From NCBI RefSeq assembly GCF_000702445.1, contig NZ_JNIF01000003.1, forward strand, positions 558,001 through 622,000: a stretch of 64,000 nucleotides of DNA, read 5' to 3'. The notes under the pieces were generated by a model. It saw only the letters and a list, made by a program, of their open reading frames with translations. It was not told the DNA's origin and did not search any database. Of the stretch, positions 34,962 through 43,205 are shown one piece after another; the stretch's first letter is position 1, and each line of letters begins with the position of its first letter. Origin of the DNA: Bryobacter aggregatus MPL3. Lineage in GTDB: Bacteria > Acidobacteriota > Terriglobia > Bryobacterales > Bryobacteraceae. Position numbers and translations under genes: made by a program.

Positions 34962-37508
34962 TTGGCAAACGATACGGAAAATCCACAGACTCCCGGCGGG
35001 AAGCCGCCCGGCGGCAACGATCCGGCCGCACAGTTGCCTTTAGGCGAAAACCCGAAGAATCACATTCCGATCAACATCGAAGACGAGATGAAGCGGTCTT
35101 ATCTCGACTATGCGATGAGCGTCATCATCGGGCGTGCCCTGCCCGATATCCGCGACGGACTGAAGCCTGTACACCGGCGCATTCTCTTCTCGATGAACGA
35201 GATGGGCCTGCAGTTCAACCGCCCCACGCGCAAATGCGCGCGTGTCTGTGGCGACGTCTTGGGTAAGTACCACCCGCACGGCGAAGGCTCCGTCTATGAC
35301 GCTCTCGTCCGCATGGCGCAGCCCTTCTCCTTGCGCTATCCCTTGATCACCGGCCAAGGCAACTTTGGCTCGGTCGACGGCGACCCGCCCGCCGCCATGC
35401 GTTATACCGAAGCAAAGCTCTCGAAAATCGCCGGCCAGTTGATGGACGATCTCGATAAGGAAACCGTCGACTTCAAACCGAACTTCGACGAAACCGAGCA
35501 AGAGCCGGAATACTTCCCCACCGTCGTCCCTAACCTGCTGTTGAACGGTTCCTCGGGCATCGCCGTCGGCATGGCCACCAACATCCCTCCACACAACCTG
35601 ACGGAAGTGATGAAGGGCCTGATCGCGATGGTGGACAACCCGAAGATCACCCTGCCTGAGATGCTCCAGCTCATCACCGGGCCGGACTTCCCCACCGGCG
35701 GCCTCATCCTCGGCCGTCAGGGCATCTACGACTGCTACACGCGCGGCCGCGGCTCCATCAAGATGCGCGCCAAGGCCTTTACCGAGAAGCTCGGCAAAGA
35801 CCGCGAGAGCATTGTCATCACCGAGATCCCCTTCCAGGTGAACAAAGCGAAGCTGATCACCGATATCGCCGCCCTGGTCAATGAGAAGAAGATCGACGGC
35901 ATCTCCGACGTCCGCGACGAGAGTGACCGCGAGGGCATGCGCATTGTCCTCGAACTGAAGCGCAACGAACATCCCGAAGTCATCCTGAACCAGTTGTACA
36001 AGATGACGCAGATGCAGATGAATTTTGGCGCGATCATGCTCGCCATCGTCAATGGCCAGCCGCGTGAGCTGGGGCTGCTCGACATCCTCAAGCACTTTAT
36101 CGAGCATCGCGCCGAAGTGGTCCGTCGCAGAACCGACTTCTTGCTGCGCAAGGCGCGCGATCGCGAACACATCTTGCTCGGCTTCAAGAAGGCGCTCGAC
36201 AACCTCGACCGCATCATCGAACTGATCCGTGCCGCCAAGAACCCGCGCGAAGCCCGCGACGGCCTGATCACCGAATTTGAGTTCTCCGACCGCCAAGCCC
36301 AGGCGATCATCGAACTGCAACTCCAGCGCCTCACCGGCATGGAACAGCAGAAGATCCTCGATGAGCTCGCTGAAATTCAGCGCCGCATTGCGGAATATCT
36401 TGAAATCCTCGGCAGCGAGAAGGTACTGCGCGCCCTGATCGTCAAGGAATTCCAGGAAGTGCTCGACACCTTCGGCGACGACCGCCGTACGGAAATTATC
36501 GAAGACACCGGCGAGATCAATATTGAAGATCTGGTGCAGGTGGAAGACGTCGCCGTCACCGTGACGCGCGGCGGCTATCTGAAGCGCACCACGGTCGACA
36601 CCTATCGCCGCCAGACCCGCGGCGGCAAGGGCCGCATCGGCATGGGCACCCGCGCCGAAGACGTTGTCGAGCATCTGATCATCGCCTCGACTCACGATTA
36701 CCTGTTGATCTTCACCTCCAAGGGCCGTGTGTATTGGTTGAAGGTGTACAACATCCCCGATGCCGGCACCGTCGGCAAGGGCAAGAACATCAACGGCCTG
36801 ATCAATCTGCAGCCAGACGAAGAAGTGAAGGCCTTCCTGCCCGTGAAGCAATTCACCGCGGACCGCTTCATTGTGATGGTGACCAAATATGGCGTCATCA
36901 AGCGTACCGAGCTGACAGACTTCAGCAACCCGATGGCCCGCGGCATCATTGCCTGCACTCTCGACGAAAACGACGAACTGATCTCGGCCAAGATCTCGAA
37001 CGGTCAGAACCAGATCTTCCTCGCTTCCCGCGAAGGCATGGCCGCCCGCTTCGGTGAAGAAGAAGTCCGCTCGATGGGCCGTCAGGCGCGCGGCGTCACC
37101 GCCATGAAGCTCGAGAAGGACGACTACCTGATCTCCGCCGAAGTGGTGGACGAATCAGCGCTCATGCTCGCCATCTCAGAGAACGGCTTCGGCAAGCGCA
37201 CCAAGCTCACCGACTACCGCCACTCCGGACGCGCCGTCAAGGGCGTGATCAACATGAAGGTGACCAACAAGACCGGCAAGGTGGTCGCCACTATGCCGAT
37301 CAAGGAAGACTCCGACGTGATGATCATCACCAAGGATGGCCAGATCATTCGCATCGAGTCGATGAAGATCCGCCAGAGTGGCCGTAGCGCTCAGGGCGTC
37401 AAACTCGTCGATGTCAATGAAGGCGATAAGGTCGCCAGCGCGGGAGCCATTCCCGAGTCTGACGAACATCAGCCCGACGATGCGCAGGGTAGCCTGCTGA
37501 AGGATTAG
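34962..37508 (+). CDS. gyrA: DNA gyrase subunit A
   Basis: 848 residues. The winged-helix/tower core (about 35-520) has the catalytic tyrosine at Tyr148 ([11 protein letters not shown]), and the C-terminal beta-pinwheel has the GyrA box QTRGGKG, which separates GyrA from ParC. A hydrophilic N-terminal extension of about 37 residues precedes the conserved [15 protein letters not shown]; the start (TTG at 34962) is the only one giving an extension and is uncertain. In the quinolone-resistance region the sequence is [10 protein letters not shown], so Gly109 replaces E. coli Ser83, while Asp113 matches Asp87. It introduces negative supercoils together with GyrB, which is not in the window. Confidence 0.95.
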   Translation: MANDTENPQTPGGKPPGGNDPAAQLPLGENPKNHIPINIEDEMKRSYLDYAMSVIIGRALPDIRDGLKPVHRRILFSMNEMGLQFNRPTRKCARVCGDVLGKYHPHGEGSVYDALVRMAQPFSLRYPLITGQGNFGSVDGDPPAAMRYTEAKLSKIAGQLMDDLDKETVDFKPNFDETEQEPEYFPTVVPNLLLNGSSGIAVGMATNIPPHNLTEVMKGLIAMVDNPKITLPEMLQLITGPDFPTGGLILGRQGIYDCYTRGRGSIKMRAKAFTEKLGKDRESIVITEIPFQVNKAKLITDIAALVNEKKIDGISDVRDESDREGMRIVLELKRNEHPEVILNQLYKMTQMQMNFGAIMLAIVNGQPRELGLLDILKHFIEHRAEVVRRRTDFLLRKARDREHILLGFKKALDNLDRIIELIRAAKNPREARDGLITEFEFSDRQAQAIIELQLQRLTGMEQQKILDELAEIQRRIAEYLEILGSEKVLRALIVKEFQEVLDTFGDDRRTEIIEDTGEINIEDLVQVEDVAVTVTRGGYLKRTTVDTYRRQTRGGKGRIGMGTRAEDVVEHLIIASTHDYLLIFTSKGRVYWLKVYNIPDAGTVGKGKNINGLINLQPDEEVKAFLPVKQFTADRFIVMVTKYGVIKRTELTDFSNPMARGIIACTLDENDELISAKISNGQNQIFLASREGMAARFGEEEVRSMGRQARGVTAMKLEKDDYLISAEVVDESALMLAISENGFGKRTKLTDYRHSGRAVKGVINMKVTNKTGKVVATMPIKEDSDVMIITKDGQIIRIESMKIRQSGRSAQGVKLVDVNEGDKVASAGAIPESDEHQPDDAQGSLLKD

Positions 37509-37512
37509 TTCG

Positions 37513-38586
37513 ATGCTGTATCAACTTGTGGTTCTGGGGGCGCTCGCGGCATACGCGCAGATGCCCCCCGTGATTGACCCGAAGAATATCTATTCCGAGA
37601 CGAGTGTCGGAAAGCTGAAGGAAAGCGTCAAGCGCTTTCCTTCCCTGATCTATATCCCCCACACCCGCGACAACACGGTGTGGGTTTACGATCCTGCGAA
37701 AAAGCAGTTCATCAATAAATTCAGCGTCGGCAAGGGCAAGAACGTTGAGCCGCAGCATGTGGTTCCTTCCTGGGACATGCAGCGGATTTTCGCGACCAAT
37801 GACCTGAACGACACGCTCGCCGAGATTGACCCGATGACCGGCAAGCTGCTGAAGATCCATCGCGTTGACGACCCCTACAACATGTATTACACCCCCGACG
37901 GCAAGTACATGGTGGTGATGGCCGAGCGCATGCGCCGCATCGACTTACGCGACCCGAACACCCTCAAGCTGGTCAAGAGCATCAAGGTACCCTGCAAGGG
38001 CGTCAACCATGCCGACTACTCTGCCGACGGCCGCTATTTCATTGCCAGCTGCGAGTTTTCCGGCCAGCTCGTCAAGATCGACATGGTGAAGTACGAACTG
38101 ATGGGCACTCTCGATCTGCCCGGTGGCGGGATGCCGCAGGATACACGAGTCGCCCCCGACGGACGCACTTTCTATATCGCCGACATGATGAAGCATGGGA
38201 TGCACGTTGTCGACGGCGACACCTTCAAGCTCATCACCTTTATCCCCACCGGCAAAGGCTGCCATGGCCTGTATCCCAGCCGCGACGCGAAGCAGTTGTA
38301 CATCACCAATCGCGGCGAGGGCACCATCTCGATCATGGACTTCGCCACGCGCAAGCTCGTCGACCGTTGGATCATTCCTGGTGGCGGATCGCCGGACATG
38401 GGCGGGGTCTCTGCCGACGGGAAAATGTTCTGGATCTCCGGCCGTTACCACAAAGAAATTTATGGTTTCGACACGACAACCGGCAAACTGGCAGAACGCA
38501 TCAAGGTCGGCAATGGGCCGCACGGCTTGTGCGTCTTCCCACAACCTGGTCGCTATTCGCTTGGCCACACCGGCAACTACCGCTGA
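37513..38586 (+). CDS. YncE-like beta-propeller protein (YVTN-type repeats)
   Basis: 357 residues, short signal peptide (MLYQLVVLGALAAYAQ), then seven-bladed propeller repeats with motifs such as VWVYDPAKKQFINKFSVGKG, NHADYSADGRYFIASC and LYITNRGEGTISIMDFATRK. Propellers of this class are secreted binding scaffolds; no catalytic residues are seen. It starts 4 nt after gyrA, so it may be co-transcribed, though the functional link is unclear. Its 3' end overlaps the converging rsgA by 10 nt. A second YncE-like gene lies at 46,099. Confidence 0.8.
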   Translation: MLYQLVVLGALAAYAQMPPVIDPKNIYSETSVGKLKESVKRFPSLIYIPHTRDNTVWVYDPAKKQFINKFSVGKGKNVEPQHVVPSWDMQRIFATNDLNDTLAEIDPMTGKLLKIHRVDDPYNMYYTPDGKYMVVMAERMRRIDLRDPNTLKLVKSIKVPCKGVNHADYSADGRYFIASCEFSGQLVKIDMVKYELMGTLDLPGGGMPQDTRVAPDGRTFYIADMMKHGMHVVDGDTFKLITFIPTGKGCHGLYPSRDAKQLYITNRGEGTISIMDFATRKLVDRWIIPGGGSPDMGGVSADGKMFWISGRYHKEIYGFDTTTGKLAERIKVGNGPHGLCVFPQPGRYSLGHTGNYR

Positions 38587-39593
38587 GCATCGCGGAGTGC
38601 TTTTTGCAGTACCTTACTCCGCTTCTTCTCGATGAGCGCGGCCTGGAGCATCAACTCCCGCTCCTGGTCCTCGCTCTCGTGACGCAGTTTATGGAAGGCC
38701 TGGAGGCGCGTGGGATCGATCCGATCCACTACCGCGCATCCAGGCTCTCCCTCATGGCGGCAATCGCGAAAGCGGCAATCTACCGCTGCCGCCAGAATGT
38801 CTTCAAAGGTCGCCACCACCACCGTCTCCCCGCTCAAAAGCTGCAGTTCCCGAATCCCCGGTAAATCCATCAGCAGCCAACCCTGTGGCAGTTGAAATAA
38901 TTCCCGGGAAGTCGTCGTATGAAAGCCGCGGCTATCGGACTCACGCACACTCTGCGTCGGCTGCCGCTCCTCTCCCAAAAGCCGGTTCAGAATGGTCGAT
39001 TTCCCTGCTCCGGACGAACCCACCATCGCCGCCGTCTCGTTGGTGCCCATCTGCTGCCCGAGCACGTCGAGTCCTCTCGCTTCCGTCGCACTCATCGCAA
39101 ACACTGGAATCTCACCCACCACGGCCCGCGTCTGGGCCGCCAGGCTTTCTACTTCAGAAGAAAGGTCTGCTTTGTTGAGAAGGATGACCGGTCGCACGCC
39201 GCCCTCGCGGGCCAGCACAACATAACGCTCAAGACGGCGCAGGTTGAAGTCGTGATCGAGGCCCGCCACGATGAACAGAACATCGATGTTGGTCGCCAGA
39301 ATCTGTGGCCTTAAGCCGCCCCCCGGATCTTTCCGCGCAATCAGACTCTTGCGCTCGAGTACGCGGAGAATCGAATTGCCTTCGCTCAAAAGAACCCAAT
39401 CGCCGGTGATCGGCCATAAAGGATCGCTTTGTTGGCGTAGAGTGCCGCTGATGGTGGCCTGCACTGCGCCCGCCTCGGTCCAGACCAGATAACGATCGCG
39501 CTGCGACTGCGCAACGCGGCCAGGAGTAAATCGGTCGCTGGCGTCCATTTGCCGTGCAAAATGGTCCTGCCAGCCAATTGATTCGAGATTCAT
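38577..39593 (-). CDS. rsgA: Ribosome small-subunit GTPase A
   Basis: 338 residues: N-terminal OB-fold, then the circularly permuted GTPase order G4 (LLNKADL), G5 (SATEARG), G1 (GSSGAGKST), G2 and G3 (LMDLPGIREL), and the C-terminal zinc knuckle CRFRDCRHEGEPGC. The protein binds late 30S assembly intermediates and releases RbfA on GTP hydrolysis. The ATG at 39593 gives the normal N-terminus; an upstream extension would run antisense into larE. Confidence 0.93.
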   Translation of the reverse strand: MNLESIGWQDHFARQMDASDRFTPGRVAQSQRDRYLVWTEAGAVQATISGTLRQQSDPLWPITGDWVLLSEGNSILRVLERKSLIARKDPGGGLRPQILATNIDVLFIVAGLDHDFNLRRLERYVVLAREGGVRPVILLNKADLSSEVESLAAQTRAVVGEIPVFAMSATEARGLDVLGQQMGTNETAAMVGSSGAGKSTILNRLLGEERQPTQSVRESDSRGFHTTTSRELFQLPQGWLLMDLPGIRELQLLSGETVVVATFEDILAAAVDCRFRDCRHEGEPGCAVVDRIDPTRLQAFHKLRHESEDQERELMLQAALIEKKRSKVLQKALRDAQR

Positions 39594-39728
39594 TGGAAAT
39601 TGCCTTTGTGCGTGATCAACCTCACGCGAGGGGTCTGCGTTGGATGAAAAATATCGAAATAGAGTTCCGATTAGGCAAGCGCCAACATAGGCAATACCAA
39701 ATTCAGAAATTAGCACAGCTTGGCCCCA

Positions 39729-39734
39729 TATAAT
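39729..39734 (+). promoter_or_regulatory. Consensus -10 TATAAT, 12 nt before the larE ATG
   Basis: A perfect TATAAT ends 6 nt before the ATG at 39741, so the transcript should begin at the start codon. An AGGGG ends 1 nt before the ATG, too close to act as a ribosome-binding site. No convincing -35 at 16-18 nt. Confidence 0.55.
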
Positions 39735-39740
39735 AGGGGC

Positions 39741-40622
39741 ATGGCAAGTCTGGTGGCGATCGCAGGCACCCTGGAGAGCAAAAAGAAGTTGGACCCCGAG
39801 CAACTGCTCCCCAAAGAGCAGCATCTGGTCGCGCTGTTGCGGGACATGAAGCGGGTTCTCATCGCGTACTCCGGTGGAACGGATTCCGCCTATCTCGCCT
39901 GGGCTGCAAAGATTGCGCTCGGAGAGGAAGCCGTCGCGATCACCGCGGACTCCCCGTCGATCCCCGAATCACACAAACGGGACGCCGTCGCCTTCGCTCA
40001 GGCGCACGGCATCCGGCACGAAATGATTCCCACCAGCGAGTTTGAAAACCCGGACTACGTGGCCAACAATCCCGATCGTTGCTTCCACTGCAAAGACGAG
40101 CTCTTTCGTGTGATGGATCAAATTGCCACCCAGCGCGGTTTTGAGCACATCGTCTACGGCGTCAATGTCGATGACTTGGGCGACTACCGGCCCGGCCAGA
40201 GCGCCGCCAAACTCCACCAGGTGAAATCGCCGCTGGTCGATGCAGGCATGAGCAAAGCCGAAATCCGCGAGCTTTCACGCTTGGCGGGCCTCGAGACCTG
40301 GGACCGTCCCGCCGCCGCCTGCCTCAGCTCCAGAATCCCCTACGGCACCGCAGTCACCCCCGAACGAATTCAGGTAATTGAGCAGGGAGAGGAACAGGTA
40401 AAAGCCTTAGGCTTCCGGCAATTCCGGGTCCGGTACCATGAATCGTTAGTACGGATTGAAATTTCTCCTGAGGAATTGGACCTCGCCCTCAACCGATCTT
40501 GTGCCGAGGCGCTGACAAAGATCTTTAAGTCCCTTGGTTTTCATTACGTTACTCTCGATTTGGAAGGTTACCGGCAGGGTTCTTTGAACGCAGGCCTTAG
40601 CCCTAAAATGAGTATTACCTAG
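39741..40622 (+). CDS. larE: LarE-type sulfur transferase (nickel-pincer nucleotide synthesis)
   Basis: 293 residues. The N-terminal PP-loop pyrophosphatase domain has AYSGGTDSAYLAW (about 42-54). The LarE signature RPAAACLSSRIPYGT carries Cys194, the position that donates sulfur in Lactiplantibacillus LarE. Two more cysteines occur as CFHC (Cys114 and Cys117), as in LarE proteins that hold a 4Fe-4S cluster and are not sacrificial. LarE adds sulfur to the pyridinium-3,5-biscarboxylate mononucleotide precursor of the Ni cofactor used by lactate racemase. larB and larC are not in the window. Confidence 0.9.
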   Translation: MASLVAIAGTLESKKKLDPEQLLPKEQHLVALLRDMKRVLIAYSGGTDSAYLAWAAKIALGEEAVAITADSPSIPESHKRDAVAFAQAHGIRHEMIPTSEFENPDYVANNPDRCFHCKDELFRVMDQIATQRGFEHIVYGVNVDDLGDYRPGQSAAKLHQVKSPLVDAGMSKAEIRELSRLAGLETWDRPAAACLSSRIPYGTAVTPERIQVIEQGEEQVKALGFRQFRVRYHESLVRIEISPEELDLALNRSCAEALTKIFKSLGFHYVTLDLEGYRQGSLNAGLSPKMSIT

Positions 40623-40663
40623 TTCCTCATCTAGGGTGTTCCTTGGATTGGTGCAGAACTCAA

Positions 40664-40673
40664 GTAACGTTAC
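40664..40673. promoter_or_regulatory. Palindrome GTAACGTTAC upstream of the Flp pilin
   Basis: A perfect 10-bp palindrome centred about 57 nt before the pilin ATG. The overlapping 12-mer ACGTTACTCTCG (40667-40678) also occurs in the end of larE at 40546-40557. A possible operator; no factor can be named. Confidence 0.3.
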
Positions 40674-40725
40674 TCTCGGTCATGTGGTGCTACGGCGCCG
40701 CACAATTGGAGAGGAGACAAACAAA

Positions 40726-40932
40726 ATGAACAAACTTAAGAATCTGGTGTGGAACCTCCGCATCATCAAGGACACCAAGGGCCAGGACCTGATCGAATAC
40801 GCTCTCATGGCGGGTTTCGTCGCGGTTGCAGCCGGTGCGATTATGCCGAACGTGGCCACCAGCATCAGCACGATCTTCAGCAAGGTTGCGAGCACGATGT
40901 CCGGCGCTGCCAACACTGGCTCGGCTTCCTAG
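40726..40932 (+). CDS. Flp/Fap-type pilin
   Basis: 68-residue-class prepilin (68 codons with stop). A basic leader of 19 residues ends in Gly, and the mature part starts QDLIEYALMAGFVAVAAG, with Glu at +5 and Tyr at +6 as in Flp pilins (type IVb, Tad system). The hydrophobic segment is followed by a small-residue tail. A strong ribosome-binding site (GGAGAGGAG, about 40,708-40,716) precedes the ATG, suggesting high expression. No Tad assembly or prepilin-peptidase gene is nearby. A strong terminator follows. Confidence 0.88.
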   Translation: MNKLKNLVWNLRIIKDTKGQDLIEYALMAGFVAVAAGAIMPNVATSISTIFSKVASTMSGAANTGSAS

Positions 40933-40961
40933 TCCACCACTTCACAACAAAATTTACCGGG

Positions 40962-40989
40962 AAGGGCTCAAGCTGCGGCTTGGGCCCTT
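40962..40989. terminator. Rho-independent terminator after the pilin gene
   Basis: 12-bp stem (40962-40973 with 40978-40989, one T-G pair) and TGCG loop, then a T-rich tail. The hairpin overlaps the 3' end of the converging GT87-like gene, whose stop is at 40,968. Confidence 0.85.
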
Positions 40990-42119
40990 TTCCTTTGTAG
41001 CAGCCCGGCCGCGCTTTGCATCGCCATCCCGGTGAGGAGCACCACGGGGATCAAAGCCAGAATCCCAGCCCAGGGCGGCGGAAATGCGGTCGATAAGTAA
41101 AGAGGCGGCACCAGTAACAGGAATCCGGCCCATTTCACTGCTCCCGTCGCACCCTCGCTCAGCAAAACCACCAACGGAAACAGCGTAAACGCCAGATCAT
41201 ACTGGAATGAATGTGGCACGGCAAGAATCGCGCCGAGTTGTGCCGCTAACAGGGCCTTGGGCCAAGGCAGGCGCAAGGCACAGACGGCAAAGCACCCCAA
41301 GACAAAGATCAATCCCACCCACCACAACGATCCGATTCCCAGATTGGCAAATAAACCCTGCAGATTCGGCATCAGGGTGAGCCCGGGAGTCATTCGATCC
41401 AGATCCTGCCGCCGGAGCAGTGCAATGTAGCTCTCCCACCCGGCCACACCATCGAGAGCAAAATCCAAGCCAAGCGTCAGCACCGACACCCCTAGAAAGC
41501 CCTGGAGCAGCGCCCACTGCCTGCCAAGTACCATAGCCACCGGTACCAGGAGCAAAAGATGCCACTTGGCCAGACAGAGTGCCAGGATAGCTCCCGACCA
41601 AAACGCATAGCCGCTCTGGTACAAATACACGCTCAGAGCGGCCAGAAAGGTCATCCATCCGGTGTCCTGGCCATGGGCAATACCCGCGGGCAGCGGAAAG
41701 AAGAACGCGGTCAGCATGAGGATCTCAGCTTGGTAGCGCAGCACCAGCAGCCACCAGGTGCCCAGCAGGCCCAGAATCTGCACTCCCTGCCAGATCCACA
41801 AAGCCTGTTCCTCCGGGAACTTCGCGAGCGGCCGGAAGATCTCGGCATAATAGCGTGGCCGGGGAAAGGGAACCACAACCGTCATCGCTGGTTGTACCTT
41901 CTCCTGGTACTCCTTTTGGACCCGGTGATCATGCAGACGGGCGCCATCCCCCGCATTCAACTGCGCCCCTGCCGCATAAAAGCCCAGAAAATCGTTGACC
42001 AGGGTGTTTTTGTGGAACACAATCGCCATCGCGCTGTAGAACACCACGGAGATCAACACCACCAAACCAACCCCAGCCCAGCGCAGGAAGGAATTAAACG
42101 TACTAGGAGTATTCCTCAT
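40968..42119 (-). CDS. GT87 (DUF2029)-like multi-pass membrane glycosyltransferase
   Basis: 383 residues with about 10 hydrophobic segments. The first large loop contains DFLGFYAAGAQLNAGDGARLHD, which matches the DFxxxYxAGxxL pattern of GT87/DUF2029 polyprenyl-phosphate-dependent mannosyltransferases, and PPRY-like FPRPRYYAEIFRPLAKFPE follows. It is predicted to transfer a sugar from a lipid carrier outside the cytoplasmic membrane; donor and acceptor are unknown. Starts at 42119 or 42140 (both ATG) are possible. It may glycosylate surface structures, but a link to the adjacent pilin is only positional. Confidence 0.7.
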   Translation of the reverse strand: MRNTPSTFNSFLRWAGVGLVVLISVVFYSAMAIVFHKNTLVNDFLGFYAAGAQLNAGDGARLHDHRVQKEYQEKVQPAMTVVVPFPRPRYYAEIFRPLAKFPEEQALWIWQGVQILGLLGTWWLLVLRYQAEILMLTAFFFPLPAGIAHGQDTGWMTFLAALSVYLYQSGYAFWSGAILALCLAKWHLLLLVPVAMVLGRQWALLQGFLGVSVLTLGLDFALDGVAGWESYIALLRRQDLDRMTPGLTLMPNLQGLFANLGIGSLWWVGLIFVLGCFAVCALRLPWPKALLAAQLGAILAVPHSFQYDLAFTLFPLVVLLSEGATGAVKWAGFLLLVPPLYLSTAFPPPWAGILALIPVVLLTGMAMQSAAGLLQRKRAQAAA

Positions 42120-42192
42120 CAAAAAGCCATCCAGTACCATAGACCGGCTTGGGGCCAACTCGTTACTCTTCCATCAGGAAAACGGCCAGAGA

Positions 42193-42504
42193 ATGGTTCC
42201 CACACACACCCTATTCCAGAGCGGAAGCTTCGTTCAATTCGCATATTTGCAGGCGCTCGACCTGTTAAGCACGACAGCGTTTCTACTCAATGGAGTTGCG
42301 GAAGCAAACCCCATGGTCCGCTGGTCGATGGCTGTTGCCCCCAACCCGATCGGTGGGCTGATCGCGATCAAAATCGCGGCGCTGGGGCTCGCATTCTGGT
42401 GCCTCCGCATGGGCAGGGATCGGTTGCTCTTCAAGATCAACATCTTCTTCGCAGGACTTGTAGCCTGGAATCTGATCTGCCTGATCATTTCAAGCCACCG
42501 CTAA
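42193..42504 (+). CDS. Small DUF5658-like membrane protein
   Basis: 103 residues with three hydrophobic segments. The motif QALDLLSTTAFLLNGVAEANPMV is like the DUF5658 core, in which Asp and the E-x-NP motif are conserved. Function unknown. It is divergent from the GT87-like gene and converges with lexA. Confidence 0.6.
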   Translation: MVPTHTLFQSGSFVQFAYLQALDLLSTTAFLLNGVAEANPMVRWSMAVAPNPIGGLIAIKIAALGLAFWCLRMGRDRLLFKINIFFAGLVAWNLICLIISSHR

Positions 42505-42521
42505 GATAGCTTATCGCAGGC

Positions 42522-43154
42522 CTAGTATTTCCGAAGCACGGCGAGGACCCTGCCCTGGACATGAACGCTGTCCTGGGAAACACGGATCGGCTCCATCGTC
42601 GCATTGGCAGGCTGGAGCCGGATGACCTCTCCTGCTTCCCGGTAGAAACGCTTCAGCGTCGTTTCCATGCCATCCACCAGAGCCACGACGATGTCGCCAT
42701 CGCGCACCTGGTTTACCTTTTCCACCAGAACAAAATCGCCGCTGCAGATGTGGTCTTCGATCATCGAATCGCCACGCACTTCTAGTGCGTAGGTGCTCGC
42801 ATCGCCCATGAAATCGCGAAACGCAAGGGTTTCCGGATTCGAAACGCTCTCGACAGGCATCCCGGCGGCAATGCGGCCCAATAGCGGCACTTCCAGCTCC
42901 GTCGGACGCGGCGTCCCGGAATAGCTCCGCCGTTCTTCAAGAAATTTGGAAGCGATCTCCAACGAACGGCTCTGATTGAAGCCGCGCTTCAGATAGCCTT
43001 TTGTTTCCAGCGAATGGATATGCTTATGCACCGTAGCCAACGACGTCAGATCCATTCCGGAGGCGATCTCCTCATAGCTGGGCGAATAGCCATTCTTCTC
43101 GATAAAAGTAGCCAGAAAATCGAGCAGATCTTTTTGACGACGGGTCAGAGCCAT
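42522..43154 (-). CDS. lexA: LexA SOS repressor
   Basis: 210 residues. The N-terminal winged helix (about 1-65) is followed by the S24 autoprotease domain with catalytic Ser130 (VRGDSMIEDHI), Lys168 (METTLKRFY), and the self-cleavage bond Ala97-Gly98 (GRIAAGMPV). It represses DNA-damage genes until RecA filaments stimulate cleavage. A strong promoter directly precedes the ATG, with an overlapping palindrome that may be its own operator. No other SOS gene is adjacent. Confidence 0.95.
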   Translation of the reverse strand: MALTRRQKDLLDFLATFIEKNGYSPSYEEIASGMDLTSLATVHKHIHSLETKGYLKRGFNQSRSLEIASKFLEERRSYSGTPRPTELEVPLLGRIAAGMPVESVSNPETLAFRDFMGDASTYALEVRGDSMIEDHICSGDFVLVEKVNQVRDGDIVVALVDGMETTLKRFYREAGEVIRLQPANATMEPIRVSQDSVHVQGRVLAVLRKY

Positions 43155-43160
43155 ACCGGC

Positions 43161-43189
43161 ATTATAGGCGAAGAAAGTACGAATTTCAA
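43161..43189 (-). promoter_or_regulatory. lexA promoter with overlapping candidate LexA operator
   Basis: On the minus strand, TTGAAA (43189-43184) and TATAAT (43166-43161) are 17 nt apart, and TATAAT begins 12 nt before the ATG at 43154, so transcription should begin at the start codon. The imperfect palindrome GAAATTCGTACTTTC (43187-43173) covers most of the -35 and the spacer. Autorepression at this site is inferred. Confidence 0.65.
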
Positions 43190-43205
43190 CGCCGATTCTT
43201 CGCTT

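Noticed and set aside
33196-35031. Minus-strand open frame of 611 codons across tyrS and the DHPS-like gene
   Set aside because: Both sense genes are clear; the antisense product has no homology-like pattern.
35040-36851. Minus-strand open frame of about 600 codons inside gyrA
   Set aside because: Antisense shadow of gyrA; low-complexity Asp/Val/Gly-rich translation without recognisable motifs.
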